In this document: positions 1 to 11,580 of the stretch, piece by piece
Numbering within the stretch: position 1 is the stretch's first letter
How the letters are laid out: the number at the start of each line of letters is the position of its first letter
DNA from: Heracleum sosnowskyi
Taxonomy: Eukaryota; Streptophyta; Magnoliopsida; Apiales; Apiaceae
Length of the DNA stretch: 64,000 nucleotides
Assembly (NCBI GenBank): GCA_030848705.1
Contig: CM061236.1
Location: 142,136,574-142,200,573, forward strand
Reading direction: 5' to 3'
Made by a program: the position numbers and the translations under genes
Notes under the pieces: model-generated
Told to the model about the DNA's origin: nothing
The model's database searches: none
The model's input: the letters and a program-made list of their open reading frames with translations, nothing else

Positions 1-1
1 A

Positions 2-2227
2 GTTTTTGTCCACATACCAAAAACAGAACATTCCAAAATTGATCCATGTGCTGAAAAATGTGTGTTTGTGGGCTATGGAATAAATCAACATGGTTACCGG
101 TGCTACAGTCCGAACAAACGTCACATGTTCACCACCATGGACTGTGACTTTCTTGAAACTGAATACTTCTAAAATACCCAACACACTGGTCAGGGGGAAA
201 AGGAGTACAATGACACATTGAGTTGGTTGAAATGGATGCCATCATCAGAAGAAATTAATCATATGTCACTACCACAATCCACAGACCCAGGAAACAGTAC
301 CACTAATGATGATCTTCCCAACCTATGGTCTAAGGTAAGTAATCCTCAAACTCAAGAGCATGTTGATTCTCCTATTCATACTCTCTTTGAATTCTCTAGT
401 TCAAACATTATTTGTGAAACACATGAGAATAGTGAATCTCCTGACTCATCTAACAATGAAACATAACATCAGTCATTACAGGTTGAACAAGAGAATCAAA
501 ATGAAGTAGAACCAGTTAGATATGAACTCCCTTCAAGAACTAACAGAGGGGTACCTCCAAAAAGATACTCTCCTGAAAAGGAATCTCGAAGATCTAGATA
601 TTCGATGGCAAACATAGCAAAAGGGAACATATCGCCAGAAGTCCAGAACTTTACAACCTCTCTATACTCTGAAGAAATTCCAACCTCCATCGAACAAGCT
701 TTAGAGTCCAGAAACTGGAGAGAGGCAATAGAGACTGAAATGGATGCTTTGAACAAGAACCACACATGGGAAGAATGTATTCTTCCTCAAGGAAAAAAAA
801 CTGTGGGATGTCATTGGGTCTTTACTATAAAACACAAGCCTGATGGAACCATCGACAGATACAAAGCCCGGCTAATGGCAAAGGGATACACTCAAACGTA
901 CGGGATTGACTATTCCGAGACGTTTTCTCCTGTAGCCAAGATTGACACAATCAGAGTTCTCTTCTCTATAGCTGCAAATAAAGGACGGCCTCTTCATCAA
1001 TTCGATGTAACAAACGCTTTCTTGCATGGAGAACTTAATGAAGAAGTCTATATGGACCTCCCTCCGGGATTCGGTGGAAATTCTAATCCAAGAGTAGTAT
1101 GTCGTTTGAAGAAATCCTTATATGGATTGAAACAGTCTCCTCGAGCATGGTTTGGCAGGTTTACGTTAGCCATGAAAAAATATGGCTTTAAACAGAGTAA
1201 TTCAGATCATACTCTATTTCTCAAACGGAGGGGAAAACTTGTAACCTGATTAATTAATTATGTTGATGATATGATAATCACAGGAAATGATGAGGAAGAT
1301 ATGACGAAGTTAAGAACAAGCCTGTTTAAAGAATTCGAAATGAAAAATCTGGGGAGACTCAAATATTTCCTTGGAATTGAAGTCCTGAGGTCTGAACAAG
1401 GAATTTTTATTTGCCAAAAGAAATATGTCCTTGACCTGCTGGCAGAAACAAGAATGATTGACTGCAAACTTGTGGATACTCCTATGATGGTGAACCAGAA
1501 ACTCTATATGGAGGAAGAGGCGAAGTTGGCGGACAAGGAAAGGTATCATCGAATAGTGGGGAAGCTAATCTACCTTTCAGATACCCGTCCAGACATTGCT
1601 TATTTAGTAGGAGTTGTAAGTCAATTCATGCACCAACCTCAAGTTTCTCACATGGAAGCCGTATTGAGAATTATTAGATACCTCAAAGGGACACCTGGGC
1701 ATGGAGTTCTGTTCAAGGCAAATGGACACTTAGAAACCCAAGTGTATACTGATGCAGACTGGGCAGAAGACAAAGGAAATAGGAGATCAACATCCGGTTA
1801 TTTCACCCTCGTTGGTGGAAATCTTGTTACCTGGAGAAGCAAGAAACAGAAAGTGGTAGCTCTCTCAAGTGCTGAAGCAGAATTTCGAGGAATAGCACGA
1901 GGTCTAGCAGAGGCATTGTGGATACGGAAGCTCTTGAAAGAAATTGGGTACCCTCCAACTCAAACCAGCAAAATCATGTGTGATAACCAGGCGGCCATTC
2001 AAATTTCAGAAAATCCAGTTCAACATGATCGCACAAAGCATGTTGAGGTGGACAGACACTTCATCAAAGAAAAACTAGAAAACGGGATAATTGAGCTTCC
2101 ATTTGTCCGATCAGAAGACCAGCTCGCAGATATATTAACAAAGACGGTCAATGAGAAGATTTTTATGCACTGTCTTGGCAAGTTGAATATTGGAAATCCC
2201 ATTATTCAACTTGAGGGGGAATGTTGA
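2..2227 (+). pseudogene. Copia pol fragment: integrase C-terminus, reverse transcriptase, RNase H
   Basis: This is the end of a Ty1/copia polyprotein in one continuous frame, entering from beyond the left edge. Visible in order: the integrase C-terminal region (FVGYG then a DCDFLE stretch), a linker, reverse transcriptase (NAFLHGEL, SLYGLKQSPRAW, catalytic YVDD just after the third stop), and RNase H (YTDADWAEDKG, SSAEAEFRG, MCDNQAAI, TKHVEVDRHFI). Three in-frame stops break it: TAA 170-172, TAA 464-466 and TGA 1247-1249. There is no frameshift. The terminal stop TGA lies inside the 3' LTR, as in many Copia elements. The short LTR and RT motifs suggest the Ale/Retrofit type, which is inference. 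The element is dead. Confidence 0.92.
2210..2221 (+). other. Polypurine tract of the first Copia element
   Basis: A purine run TTGAGGGGGAA lies immediately before the TGTTG start of the 3' LTR, as expected for the plus-strand DNA primer site. Confidence 0.8.
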
Positions 2228-2486
2228 AATATTCGATGAGATCAATTTCTATCATTTCCCAAAATAATCCGTTGACCTCCTAAAAATCAAGATCACAGAT
2301 GTTAAGGCTGATTTCTAGACTTGGCTAATTGACAGCCATTCTTTTCAATGTCTCATATTGTATTTCCTTGTTTAGCAAAATTGTGTAGGCTATTTATACC
2401 CTATACATTGTCTCTGGAAGATTAAGAAGAAATAAACTGATTATCGATTCAATTCCTTATCATTCTTCTGATTATCATGGTTAACA
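2222..2486 (+). mobile_element. 3' LTR of the first Copia element (265 bp)
   Basis: It begins TGTTGAAATA directly after the polypurine tract and ends GGTTAACA, with canonical TG...CA ends. A TATA-like CTATTTATACC sits near 2388-2398. The 5' LTR is outside the window, so no target-site duplication can be checked. Confidence 0.82.
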
Positions 2487-2586
2487 ATTTTTTGATTTAT
2501 TAGTATTTAAAATTATAAACCTCTAGAAAATTAGAAAAATAAATTGAGACCATCTTAGAGACGCCACCTCACCTCCCGCGTATCCT

Positions 2587-3803
2587 CTATCTATACTATT
2601 AAATCCTTATATATAATAAGCGTAAAAGAAATTTTATACTTTGGTTGGTTCTCAGTACCGTCAAAACAATCTCAATCGTTGGATATTTTTAAAAAATAAA
2701 CGATCAAGATTATATCGTATAAAGATTAAATTATTATATAAAACTGATATAAGTCAAAAGTGAAAGTATTAGCATTAGAATTGGATTTTAAATAATTACA
2801 ACTATTATATATCAAAATAATAAGGATCGTTAGATATTAAAATAAATGGATGAGAATCGTTAGATCGAACATAAAAAAGTGTATTTGGTTGTTAGTTAAA
2901 TTATATTAAAATACTACAAATTATATCTTGATAATTTAAATCAAATACATGAAAATTTCCTAAATCGAATATAATTCTCAAATTAAAAATTTGCCACTTT
3001 CTTCAATCCTTAGTTTTGGTATTGTTTTAATTGTTAAAAAATTGTTAAACCATCATTAAATTAAAGATTATTTTGTTAGATGTTAAAATAGATAGATGAA
3101 AACCGTCGATGTAATATTAAAAATTGTATTTGGTTATTTGTAAACCTATTTTCAAATACAACAAAGATTATTTTGATAATACGTTCAATAAGAGTTCTTA
3201 GTGTACAAATTCGTCACTTTTTTCTCTCTTTAGTTTCAAGGTATTTACAATTGGGGAATTTTTTTTAAACCATCACTAAATTAAATATTATTTTGTGAGT
3301 TTCGTGTGTGTCATAAAACATTCAAATCTGATTTGTTTAGAAATCAAGATACAATAAAAATAGTTAATTGAGCATATAAAATCAAATAAATAAAATCCAA
3401 AAATTAATAACACAAAATATTAAAAAGATATAAATTAAAAAAAGTCGTGCGTTGCACAAGATCTTATCCAAGACTTTGGTTTATATACCGTCAAACTGAT
3501 CATTGATTTTTAAAATTTATAAATAAAAATCATCAGATCTAATATTTAAAAGTATTTTTGATTGTTATTAGAATTAAATTCAAATACTAAAAACTAAATT
3601 TTAATAATATAAACAAAAAATGAGTAGTTTTTCTAAGTTGAATAGAATTATCAATGTAAAAAATCATAACTTCATCTTCTATTTTGGATCATGGGTAATT
3701 TTAGTTAAATAATAATATTTAAATTATCATTAAATTAAAATAATTTCATTAATTAATATAATTATAAATTGTAAAAAAAACAACCGTGCAGTTTCTAAGC
3801 TAG
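2587..3803 (+). mobile_element. Helitron-like non-autonomous repeats, two partial copies
   Basis: The block opens with TCTATACTATTA, a common plant Helitron 5' start. A motif 'actttggtt...taccgtcaaa' occurs near 2640 and again near 3473, marking a second shorter copy. The first copy runs toward a GTGC-GTT-GCAC hairpin near 3446. The second ends with an ACCGTGCA remnant followed by CTAGT at 3799-3803. Helitrons end in a hairpin plus CTRR and insert between A and T. There is no Rep/helicase ORF, so these would be non-autonomous. Boundaries are approximate. Confidence 0.5.
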
Positions 3804-4980
3804 TATTATTAAAGCCGTAACATTTAAAGTTTTGGTTTTTGGTTTTCGGTCGGTTTTCGGTCGGTTTTCGGTCTTTTATTCTATTTAATAAATAATAAAA
3901 ATATATAAATATAATAACTAGATGATTGCATTTTATAATTAAAATATTTTTTTCTAACAAAATCTACTCTTTTTCCAAAAATAGCATGACAATTATCTTT
4001 AAATTAAAACATATTACCTTTTATATTTGTTATCACTAGGTGTAATCCTTACTTAATTATTTTAAAACCTATTTTAATACTCTATTTAATAAATAATAAA
4101 ATAATATAAAAATTGCCTTTTATAATTAAAAAAAATTCTAACAAAATCTACTCTTTTTCCAAAAATATCATGACAATTACCTTTAAATTAAAATATATTA
4201 TCTTTTATATTTATTATCACTAAAATCTTTATTTTCCAAAAATATGAGGTGCAATCCTTACTTATTTATTTTAAAACCTATTTTAATACTCTTTTTAATA
4301 AATAATAAAATAATATAAAAATAATAACTAGTTGATTGCCTTTTATATTTAAAACATTTTTTTTCTAACAAAATCTACTTCTTTTCCAAAAATATCACGG
4401 ACAATTACCTTTAAATTAAAATATATTACCTTTTATATTTTTTATCACTAAAATCTCTCTTTTTCAAAAATATCAAGTGCAACCCATACTTATATATTTT
4501 AAAACCTATTTTAATATTTTTAATTATTTAAAAAAACTTACCTATTTTAACAAGTGAACGTATTTTTTTAACAAATGAAATTAATATAAATAAAATACAT
4601 CTAAAAATATTATAGGCAGTTATTTTTTTTAATTAAAACATGTTAGTTTTTCTATTTTTCCTTATTAAAAAAACTTACTTATTTTAACATGTCAACGTAT
4701 TTTTTTAATAAATACAATTAATATAATTAAAACATTTCTAACAATATCACGGACAATTACTTTTTTTAATTAAAACCTGTTAGATTTTCTATCTGTCCTT
4801 ATTATTAATATTATTTTATTATAAAATAATATTAATAATACCTCATTTATCTTTCTCAACCCCATCTGTATTTTTTTATATTTTTTTATGTTTCAATTAA
4901 TATTTAAGTTTCTCATTTTATAATTTATCATATTAATTTTTACTTTTATTTTAATATTTTTAGTTCAAATTAAATTAATT
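3804..4980 (+). mobile_element. Helitron-like AT-rich repeat related to the 20-23 kb block, with internal repeats
   Basis: It starts ATTATTAAAGCCGTAACATT, which matches in reverse complement the terminal 'taatgtttcgtctttaataat' of the elements at 20.5 and 37.6 kb. Inside, a roughly 210-bp unit (atttaataaataataaa ... ctttttccaaaaatat ... cctattttaat) repeats about three times from 3877 to 4510. The AAACCTATTTTAA and CTTACCTATTTTAAC stretches are reverse complements of sequence in the 22-23 kb block. No coding capacity is seen. Confidence 0.5.
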
Positions 4981-5171
4981 GTCATGGCCAGGAAAAGTGG
5001 GTTAAGCTTTAAACTTGCAGAAGACATGTATCCCCGAACATAATTAATTTATGCAGTATCTAACATTTACATTAAACAAACACTAAAACATGTAAATTGA
5101 TCTTGAAGCCACATATAAACTAAACCATCTTAGATTATCATTAGTACTGTTAATCCAAAAGATTATTGTCA
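4981..5171. other. Intergenic DNA, nothing recognised
   Basis: AT-rich sequence between the Helitron-like repeats and the first copy of the segmental duplication. I see no gene or repeat structure. Confidence 0.5.
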
Positions 5172-6060
5172 TTAGCAACTAAACTTGTGGCGCCCCAGGT
5201 GTTCTCCAGTCATATCATACAAATTGCAAATTACGCATATAATTAGATTCCTAGATAAGATTATCAAGGACATAATCTCTGTGGAAATCTAGTTGGAACA
5301 TATGTTTCCATTTTCTAATCATATTAGTAAGTACTAAGATTTAATATTAATTTTCTCGAAGTGGGATGTCCACAACCCTGTTTGTTTTTTTGTATCTTAA
5401 CCAATTGATTATCAGGGGGGATGCCAGTGCCACCACTACTATTAACTGCTTTTGTGGCTGCTGTCACTTCTCAAACAACTTTCATTTTTTTTCTAAAAAG
5501 CGTCACTATGAAATTTTCAAAGTTAAAAAAATGGAAATAGGAGTTTATTGTTATGGTGAAATAGTTTCATATTTAACAGATAGTATTTTCTAACCAGGAT
5601 GATGTCATATCTCTCAAGTACTATATTAAAATTTTCGATTTTCATACCAAATATTCATATGAAATTGAATTTATATCTCGTACCAAAAAGATGTATACGT
5701 TATAATATACATATATATTTATTACATATTTTTTGCACAACTCATGTTTAAATTTTGAAAGCTAGGTATATTATCTATAGAAGAAAGGAATATCATTTGA
5801 GGTGGTAGGGCCAAACTTATATATACGCATTTACATAAGTAACTTGTAAAGCAATATATATTTCTTTTTAGTAAAGTAATTAAATAAAGAAAGCACCATG
5901 GTGATGTTGGAATCTGAAGAAACAACAGGCACTGTTGAGGAAAGCAAAGAATAAGAATAGAGAAAAAGGAGGTCAGTTTGGGATTAGGATATGTTCTTTG
6001 CTTAAACGAATAGATTACTTCTAGATGGCCTTAATCTTTGTAGAAGATCTCCTCCTAATT
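5172..6060. repeat. Segmental duplication, copy 1
   Basis: This diverged block is collinear with 10588-11580. Shared landmarks in order: 'taaacttgtgg', 'aagtactaagatttaat', 'gggatgtccaca' (here) versus 'gggatttccaca', 'tctcaaacaactttca', 'ggtggtagggc', 'gatgttggaat', 'ggatatgtt' and 'gattacttctag'/'aattacttctag'. Short frames in both copies share only about 25 residues and then diverge, so I do not call a gene. It lies about 1.2 kb past the stop of the GDU gene. Confidence 0.7.
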
Positions 6061-7224
6061 GGAAAACCTGCGCACTGCATCTACTGTAGTAGTATTTTAT
6101 GTAAATGCTCTGAAACCAAACAAATTCGTTTCTTCTTCTTAATTTATGTAGGATAGAGCTTGGAGAACCCCTACACGTACTCTATAGTATAATTATTTAA
6201 TTGGTTATGGATGCATGGAAATTTTAATTAGCAATGGTGATCCCACAAAGTTTGCTTTTCTTTTATTAGTCTATTAGATATAATATATAAAATCAGTTAG
6301 TATTATTGATGGCACTGCCATGTTAATTAATAATTAATCCCTCAGTCAATGTGTAAAAATATATATCTTCACAAAAACATGGTCTAGCTAGATAATTAAT
6401 TACAATGGGATATTTGTGAAGCGGTGCATATATGCCTTGTGCAGTTAAGAATTTGAACATCGTCCATGAGAAATGAGGATCCCGAGAAGAGGAAAATCTG
6501 AAAAATGAAACGAGTGCCGGGCGGAATTAAGGGTTTCAAGGTTAAAGTATCTACTGCATGGTCTCCGAAAATTAATAGGGAATTTATATATGTTGTAAGT
6601 CATGACTTCTATCTGAAAAATAGTAAAATTTAATGGTTTAGTATTTTAACCCGACTATTTCATAATCCTGATTTCGTCATTGATCAAGTGAATTGTAAAA
6701 TTTGATGATTTCACCTTCAATTAAAAGGAGCTACAGCTTGTCCTCGATTATTAGTTCGAAGAAAATGCAGATGGCAAATTTTGGTAAGGATGTATAGCAT
6801 ATTACAGGATTAGCTGCTAATCACAAATAATTTGATTATTACATTTTAAGACTGCGCGCAGGTTTTAAAGCCAAGATCCTTAATGATGAGGAGAATATAT
6901 CAACCACAACTTTTGATGTTTGATTTGACATGCTTAAACTGAGCTTTGTATGTACGGAGTTCTATTAATATATATAATGCTTAAGATCAACTTTCTTATT
7001 GATGAATAGAACTCGAGCCAAAATATTAATTATTGGTAGTTCGTGACAAAATAAATGATCAGAAGAGGTGATTCTTTTCATTTCATTCTCAAAAATTATA
7101 TTTACATTCCCGATCGATGTGATGATCATGTGAAACTACAAAACAAATGAATCACCTAATTAAAAAGAGCTGGAACCACTAACTACGTACATGAATCAAA
7201 TAGATTAAGAAAAATGCCGATTAT
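6061..7224. other. Intergenic DNA including the GDU 3' flank
   Basis: No ORF of note and no recognised repeat. The part nearest 7224 probably holds the 3' UTR and poly(A) site of the minus-strand GDU gene; AT-rich possible poly(A) signals are present but none stands out. Confidence 0.45.
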
Positions 7225-7722
7225 TTAAGGAACTGTCCGACCCGTTGCTTCACGGTTCACCATGTTAGTACTCATCATTTGTACCTGATCAAGACAACTT
7301 TCTGGAATCATCGAATCATCCTTTGATTTTTCCGACGATAACGAGCCGTCACTGCTACAGCTACTATTATTGCTATCACTAGTAGTGCTACCAAATGATG
7401 ATGTCCTGCTGCTGCTGGACTTGGGTGTGGCCAAATATGTTGGCTTCTCTTGTCCAGCCATTATTACTAAAAACTTTTCTTCCAAAACAGGAGCTGGTTT
7501 GAGGTCCCCGACATCATCACCTGCCTCGAGGTCTCTTTCGGCCGTCTCCTCGCCATTTTCGAGAGATCCGGAGAGCTTCCAGTAAGAGCAAGCTAGTATG
7601 AGGAGAGCAAAAGCAATTAGGCCTAGCATGGCAGCCAACCCTCCAAACAAGTATGGTACTGGGGAGTGCCAAGGCGATTTTTGTAGTGGCATGGTTAAGG
7701 GTGCATTTGCCACTTCTGTCAT
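7225..7722 (-). CDS. GLUTAMINE DUMPER-like membrane protein
   Basis: This 165-residue protein from an uninterrupted frame belongs to the plant GLUTAMINE DUMPER family, small single-pass membrane proteins that modulate amino-acid export. The evidence is a short N-terminus with the PVPYLFGGLAAMLGLIAFAL segment, one strong hydrophobic helix at about residues 21-47, an acidic linker, and the family-specific VIMAG motif at residues 86-90 within FLVIMAGQEKPTYLATP. The tail is serine-rich (about 101-135). Family members are short and intronless, as here. The start is the only ATG ahead of the helix. A TATA box lies at 7837-7844 and the leader is GA/CT-rich. Which numbered GDU it is cannot be told from this window. 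Confidence 0.9.
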   Translation of the reverse strand: MTEVANAPLTMPLQKSPWHSPVPYLFGGLAAMLGLIAFALLILACSYWKLSGSLENGEETAERDLEAGDDVGDLKPAPVLEEKFLVIMAGQEKPTYLATPKSSSSRTSSFGSTTSDSNNSSCSSDGSLSSEKSKDDSMIPESCLDQVQMMSTNMVNREATGRTVP

Positions 7723-7771
7723 CTTTAATTATGTATATCTGTGAATGGATTTTGAGAAGCTAAGTAGAGCG

Positions 7772-7844
7772 CGAGAGAGAGAGAGATATATAGCAGGTGA
7801 ATAAAGATGGCGGATTAAGTGAGGAATGTAAGCTGTTATTTATA
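7772..7844 (-). promoter_or_regulatory. GDU core promoter and GA-repeat leader
   Basis: Read on the minus strand, TATAAATA (7837-7844) lies about 115 bp before the ATG. It is followed by a (CT)n tract, seen as (ga)n on the plus strand near 7772-7790. TATA plus a CT-rich leader is typical of plant genes. The transcription start is inferred to lie near 7810. Confidence 0.6.
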
Positions 7845-9699
7845 GAAAAAAGGAAAGTACGAACCAATTAACATGACTTAATTAGGGTTTTTTGGTGGAT
7901 TTGTTAACATATGTCGTCATATGCATAAGAAATGGGATCCACAGGTAGCACTAACTATATATGGGTCCATGTTCACAGTAATGGTTTATTACAACATATC
8001 ATACCAGACTTCCGTAAATTATAGGCAAAGTAAGATAATTAGCGAAATTTAGTATTACATGTACCGTTCTTAACGATCATATATTATAACAATCATTTGT
8101 CAGAACCCGTATCAGTTTTTATATGATGATGAAATCAATCTTAGTATACAGATATAACGCACTGAGGAAAAAAAAGTTAAAACTGTTTGCGAGCATTATT
8201 GTCGCTTTGATGTTTAAAGAGGGAAATGGAAGTACGGTGGGACGCCTTTTAGAACGTCACTGAGGTTAAGGGATAATGCATACAGTTGATTGTTGCGTGA
8301 AACAAAGCCTACAGGACAGTGGGGGTTAAAATGGGAACTAGACAAATTTATATGCTTTGCTTTTTCCAGAAAACAGTACTGATGGCCCGTCACATTTCTG
8401 GTACATGTACCACAAATACATAAACTTTTCAAAAATGGTACATGAAAATTCATCTCAGGTGGTTTTAGGTGACGATTCCCTTATTATTTTTTTTTATTCT
8501 TTGCTTTTCCTCGGGTTAGTAAAAATGAGTTGTTAATTAATAAAATTTGATTTTCATCAATCGATTTTGAATATTTAAAAAATGTACTTGCAAAATTTTA
8601 ATTTTAATTTTTTCTTTTGTATATTAAACTTAAAATGTTTTACTTTGCCAATAATCAAAAAATGAAAAAAAAATATTAAGTGTAAATATGTAAAATTTTG
8701 GTCCAGAAATGAAGACTACACAAAATTATAGTTTATATAAGCACTTTTATGGGTATAAAAAACATTCTTGTACTTAATATTTGTTATTTTTCCGTGTTCC
8801 GTATTAAACTTCAAATTTTGCTATTTTAATTTTTAATTTTTAAATTTTTTTTTAAAAAATTCTGCTTTTAAATTTTTTTACTACGTTTGCTAATTTAATT
8901 TTAATCAACCATTTATTTAAATTATATTTATAATTTGAATAATATTTTTTAATTTATTTAAAACAAAAATTTAATATTAATTTGAATAATAATGCATAAT
9001 TTATTTTAATTCAAATTATAATATTAATACAAAACAAAAAGAAACAAAAATTAAATTTCACAACTATATTTTTTCCAACCTTCAAAATTGATGTTTATAA
9101 ACTAATTTTACCAAGTAAAATTCATTTTACTAACTAAAAGCAACAACCGGGCACACACGTTTTATCGGATTAAAAACATGGATGCACTTTTATGTCGTTA
9201 AATTCTTTTGTTCGTAAAACATTCATTTAATTTAATTAACATGGTTTGGTGAAAGATGGATAGAGCCAAATAAGAACATTCGTAAAACTTTTTTGTTTAT
9301 TTTTCTGCTATTTGACGTCAGAAAAAGACCATGAGGCCACTTGGATAACCAATGAAACATTTGTTATAAGAGAAAACGGTTGGAGGCTGATGCGTACGTA
9401 CAAGCACAACTCATCAAGTTGCGATTATGTTGTAACGGATACCAAAATATTCAAGCAAAATTTAAAAATATTCTGGTGGTGTTCATTGATTTAGCAGGTT
9501 ATTGTGGTCACGTATGTTTGGTTTACTTGTATCGCAATTAATATCGAGTAATTTGAAGCTCGATTCTATAAAATCATGACTCGATCGAGATAAATTTAAG
9601 AAACCAAACGGCTTCACTGGACCACTACAATCTTGAACAAACATCATCGCTCAACGTACACGCCAAGGACAATCCTAGTTACACCTTCACATTTCAAAA
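7845..9699. other. Intergenic DNA, AT-rich, nothing recognised
   Basis: Upstream of the GDU promoter. 8500-9130 is very AT-rich low-complexity sequence. Short frames at 8214-8453 and 9312-9494 show no recognisable motif. Confidence 0.45.
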
Positions 9700-9977
9700 T
9701 GATACTCCTTTAGTTCCTCTCATTTCTTTACATTTTTATTTTTGATATATCCCTCTCATTTCTTTATATATTAAAAATAGTAATATTTTATAATATAAAA
9801 TCAAATTGTATTCACTACTTTACTCTACTATACCTACTTTATACCCACTATATACATTAAATATTAATTGATCTCACCACTTTACTCATTTTTCTTATTT
9901 TTTCCTATTAATTTACACTTTTTATTAACCTCCGTGCCGTACTCTCAATGTAAAGAATTGAGTGAGACGGAGGGACT
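9700..9977. mobile_element. Stowaway-like MITE (Tc1/mariner type)
   Basis: Terminal inverted repeats: the left end TACTCCTTTAGTTCCTCTC pairs with the right end ending GAGACGGAGGGACTACT. Both continue into CATTTCTTTACAT and ATGTAAAGAATTG. The CTCCCTCCGTCCC-type terminus, flanking TA, ~280-bp length and AT-rich non-coding interior fit plant Stowaway MITEs. Confidence 0.78.
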
Positions 9978-10587
9978 ACTTGCCAAACAATAACATATAC
10001 AATACACACGACACCTCGCATTTATGAATTAAAAACGTACAATATAGTAATGTTATGATGGAGATTAATATTAAAATTACGTAAAACATTTCGAGTCTAG
10101 CTAGCACTTTTAGTCTGATATTAATTGATAATCTGATCCAATACCGTACAGTTAATAATTTTAGACGGAACTTTTTAATACCACATGAAATAAATAAAAT
10201 AATAGTGTGAGCAAATCCCACTAACAATAATTTATCATTTTTGAGCATATATGCTAATAGCAATTAGCAAATGCTAATCTTCTTTTTGATTTTTTTTCAT
10301 CACTGCCTATCCATTTGTTTCTGTATGGTACTTCACATGTAGTAATTGTTAAAGTTGTGAAAGTGACGGATAACAAACGAGCTCTCAAAATTAGAAATTT
10401 TATTGAATATTTTGTTAAAATAATATAAATCAATTATTAGATAATTTATTGAATATGTAAGATGACATGTTTACATGAAATTTGTTATAATAATTACATT
10501 TATGTGTATAATTGTGTTATAATTTTACTTAAAAAATTCTATATGATTGGAGCTGCTATAATCTTATGTGTCATAATTAGAAAGGTA
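9978..10587. other. Intergenic DNA, nothing recognised
   Basis: AT-rich sequence between the MITE and copy 2 of the segmental duplication. A minus-strand frame at 9976-10263 is hydrophobic only because of base composition. Confidence 0.45.
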
Positions 10588-11580
10588 ATTAATTGCTAAA
10601 CTTGTGGCTCATACAGATAGGAAATCTCGAATTAATGGATAATCGAATGTGGCTTCATAAATAGATTCTGCACCTAGGATAGGATTAGATTTGAGATCAA
10701 TTAACACAATCTTTGTGGACATCTACGCGGACCACATATATTAACATTACAAGCAAGTACTAAGATTTAATTTTAGTTTTCTCTCAAGTGGGATTTCCAC
10801 ACCCCCTGTTTGCTTTCTTGTAGCTTAACAAATTGATTACCAAGGGGGCTGCCACCACTACTCTCTGCTTTTACTGTTGCTGTCATTTCTCAAACAACTT
10901 TCATTTTTTTTTAATCATCATTGTAATTCTATTGATTATTGACATTACAGTGTTAAGATACAAACGAGTGACGGGATTGGTCCGAGGCGATCAAGACTTG
11001 CGTTTAGTCCACCAATACTTAAGCGTCTCAAAATTTTCGAAGACTCTAATAATATAAGTTCGTAGAATATTTGGTGTGTACGTACCTTTGAGTCACAAAA
11101 ATTAATTTTGACTAAGGTCCCCTAAAACTCGGGATTGCCCCTGAATGGAGATCAGTGTTATGATTGCTAATTTGTTTTAATATCATATTATAATGAAGAT
11201 ATTTTGTAATCAGGTGGATTACAAGTAATTCTATGTTCAGCAGCAAGTGTCCCAAAATGGTGTCATTTAAGGTGGTAGGGCAGGCTTTAACCAATAGATA
11301 TGTGTTTGCATGTAAATCATGTAAGTATTGTATTGTAAGGCAATATCTTTCCTTTGGTAAAGTATTTTATTTAAAGAAAGCATTAAGGGGGATGTTGGAA
11401 TTTAAAGAAACAATAAAGGACAATCTACGAAAGCAAAGAAAAAAGATTTGAGTTTAGGATATGTTTGTTCTATGCTTAGACATGAGTTTAGGATGAGTTC
11501 TATGCTTAGCCATTAATTACTTCTAGGCTCTAGCCTCTTAGCTAGCCTTAATCCTTTGAGGATATTTAGTAGTACTAATA
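10588..11580. repeat. Segmental duplication, copy 2
   Basis: Collinear with 5172-6060 through the same ordered landmarks, with many substitutions and small indels, so the duplication is old. Both copies share the orientation. The GDU gene and the MITE lie between the copies. Confidence 0.7.

Noticed and set aside
5366..5593. Short ORF with a CHFSNNFHFF stretch shared with 10833-11057
   Set aside because: Similarity is at DNA level within the segmental duplication; the frames diverge after about 25 residues.
8214..8453. 79-codon minus-strand ORF
   Set aside because: No motif, no promoter-like context, and isolated among AT-rich intergenic DNA.
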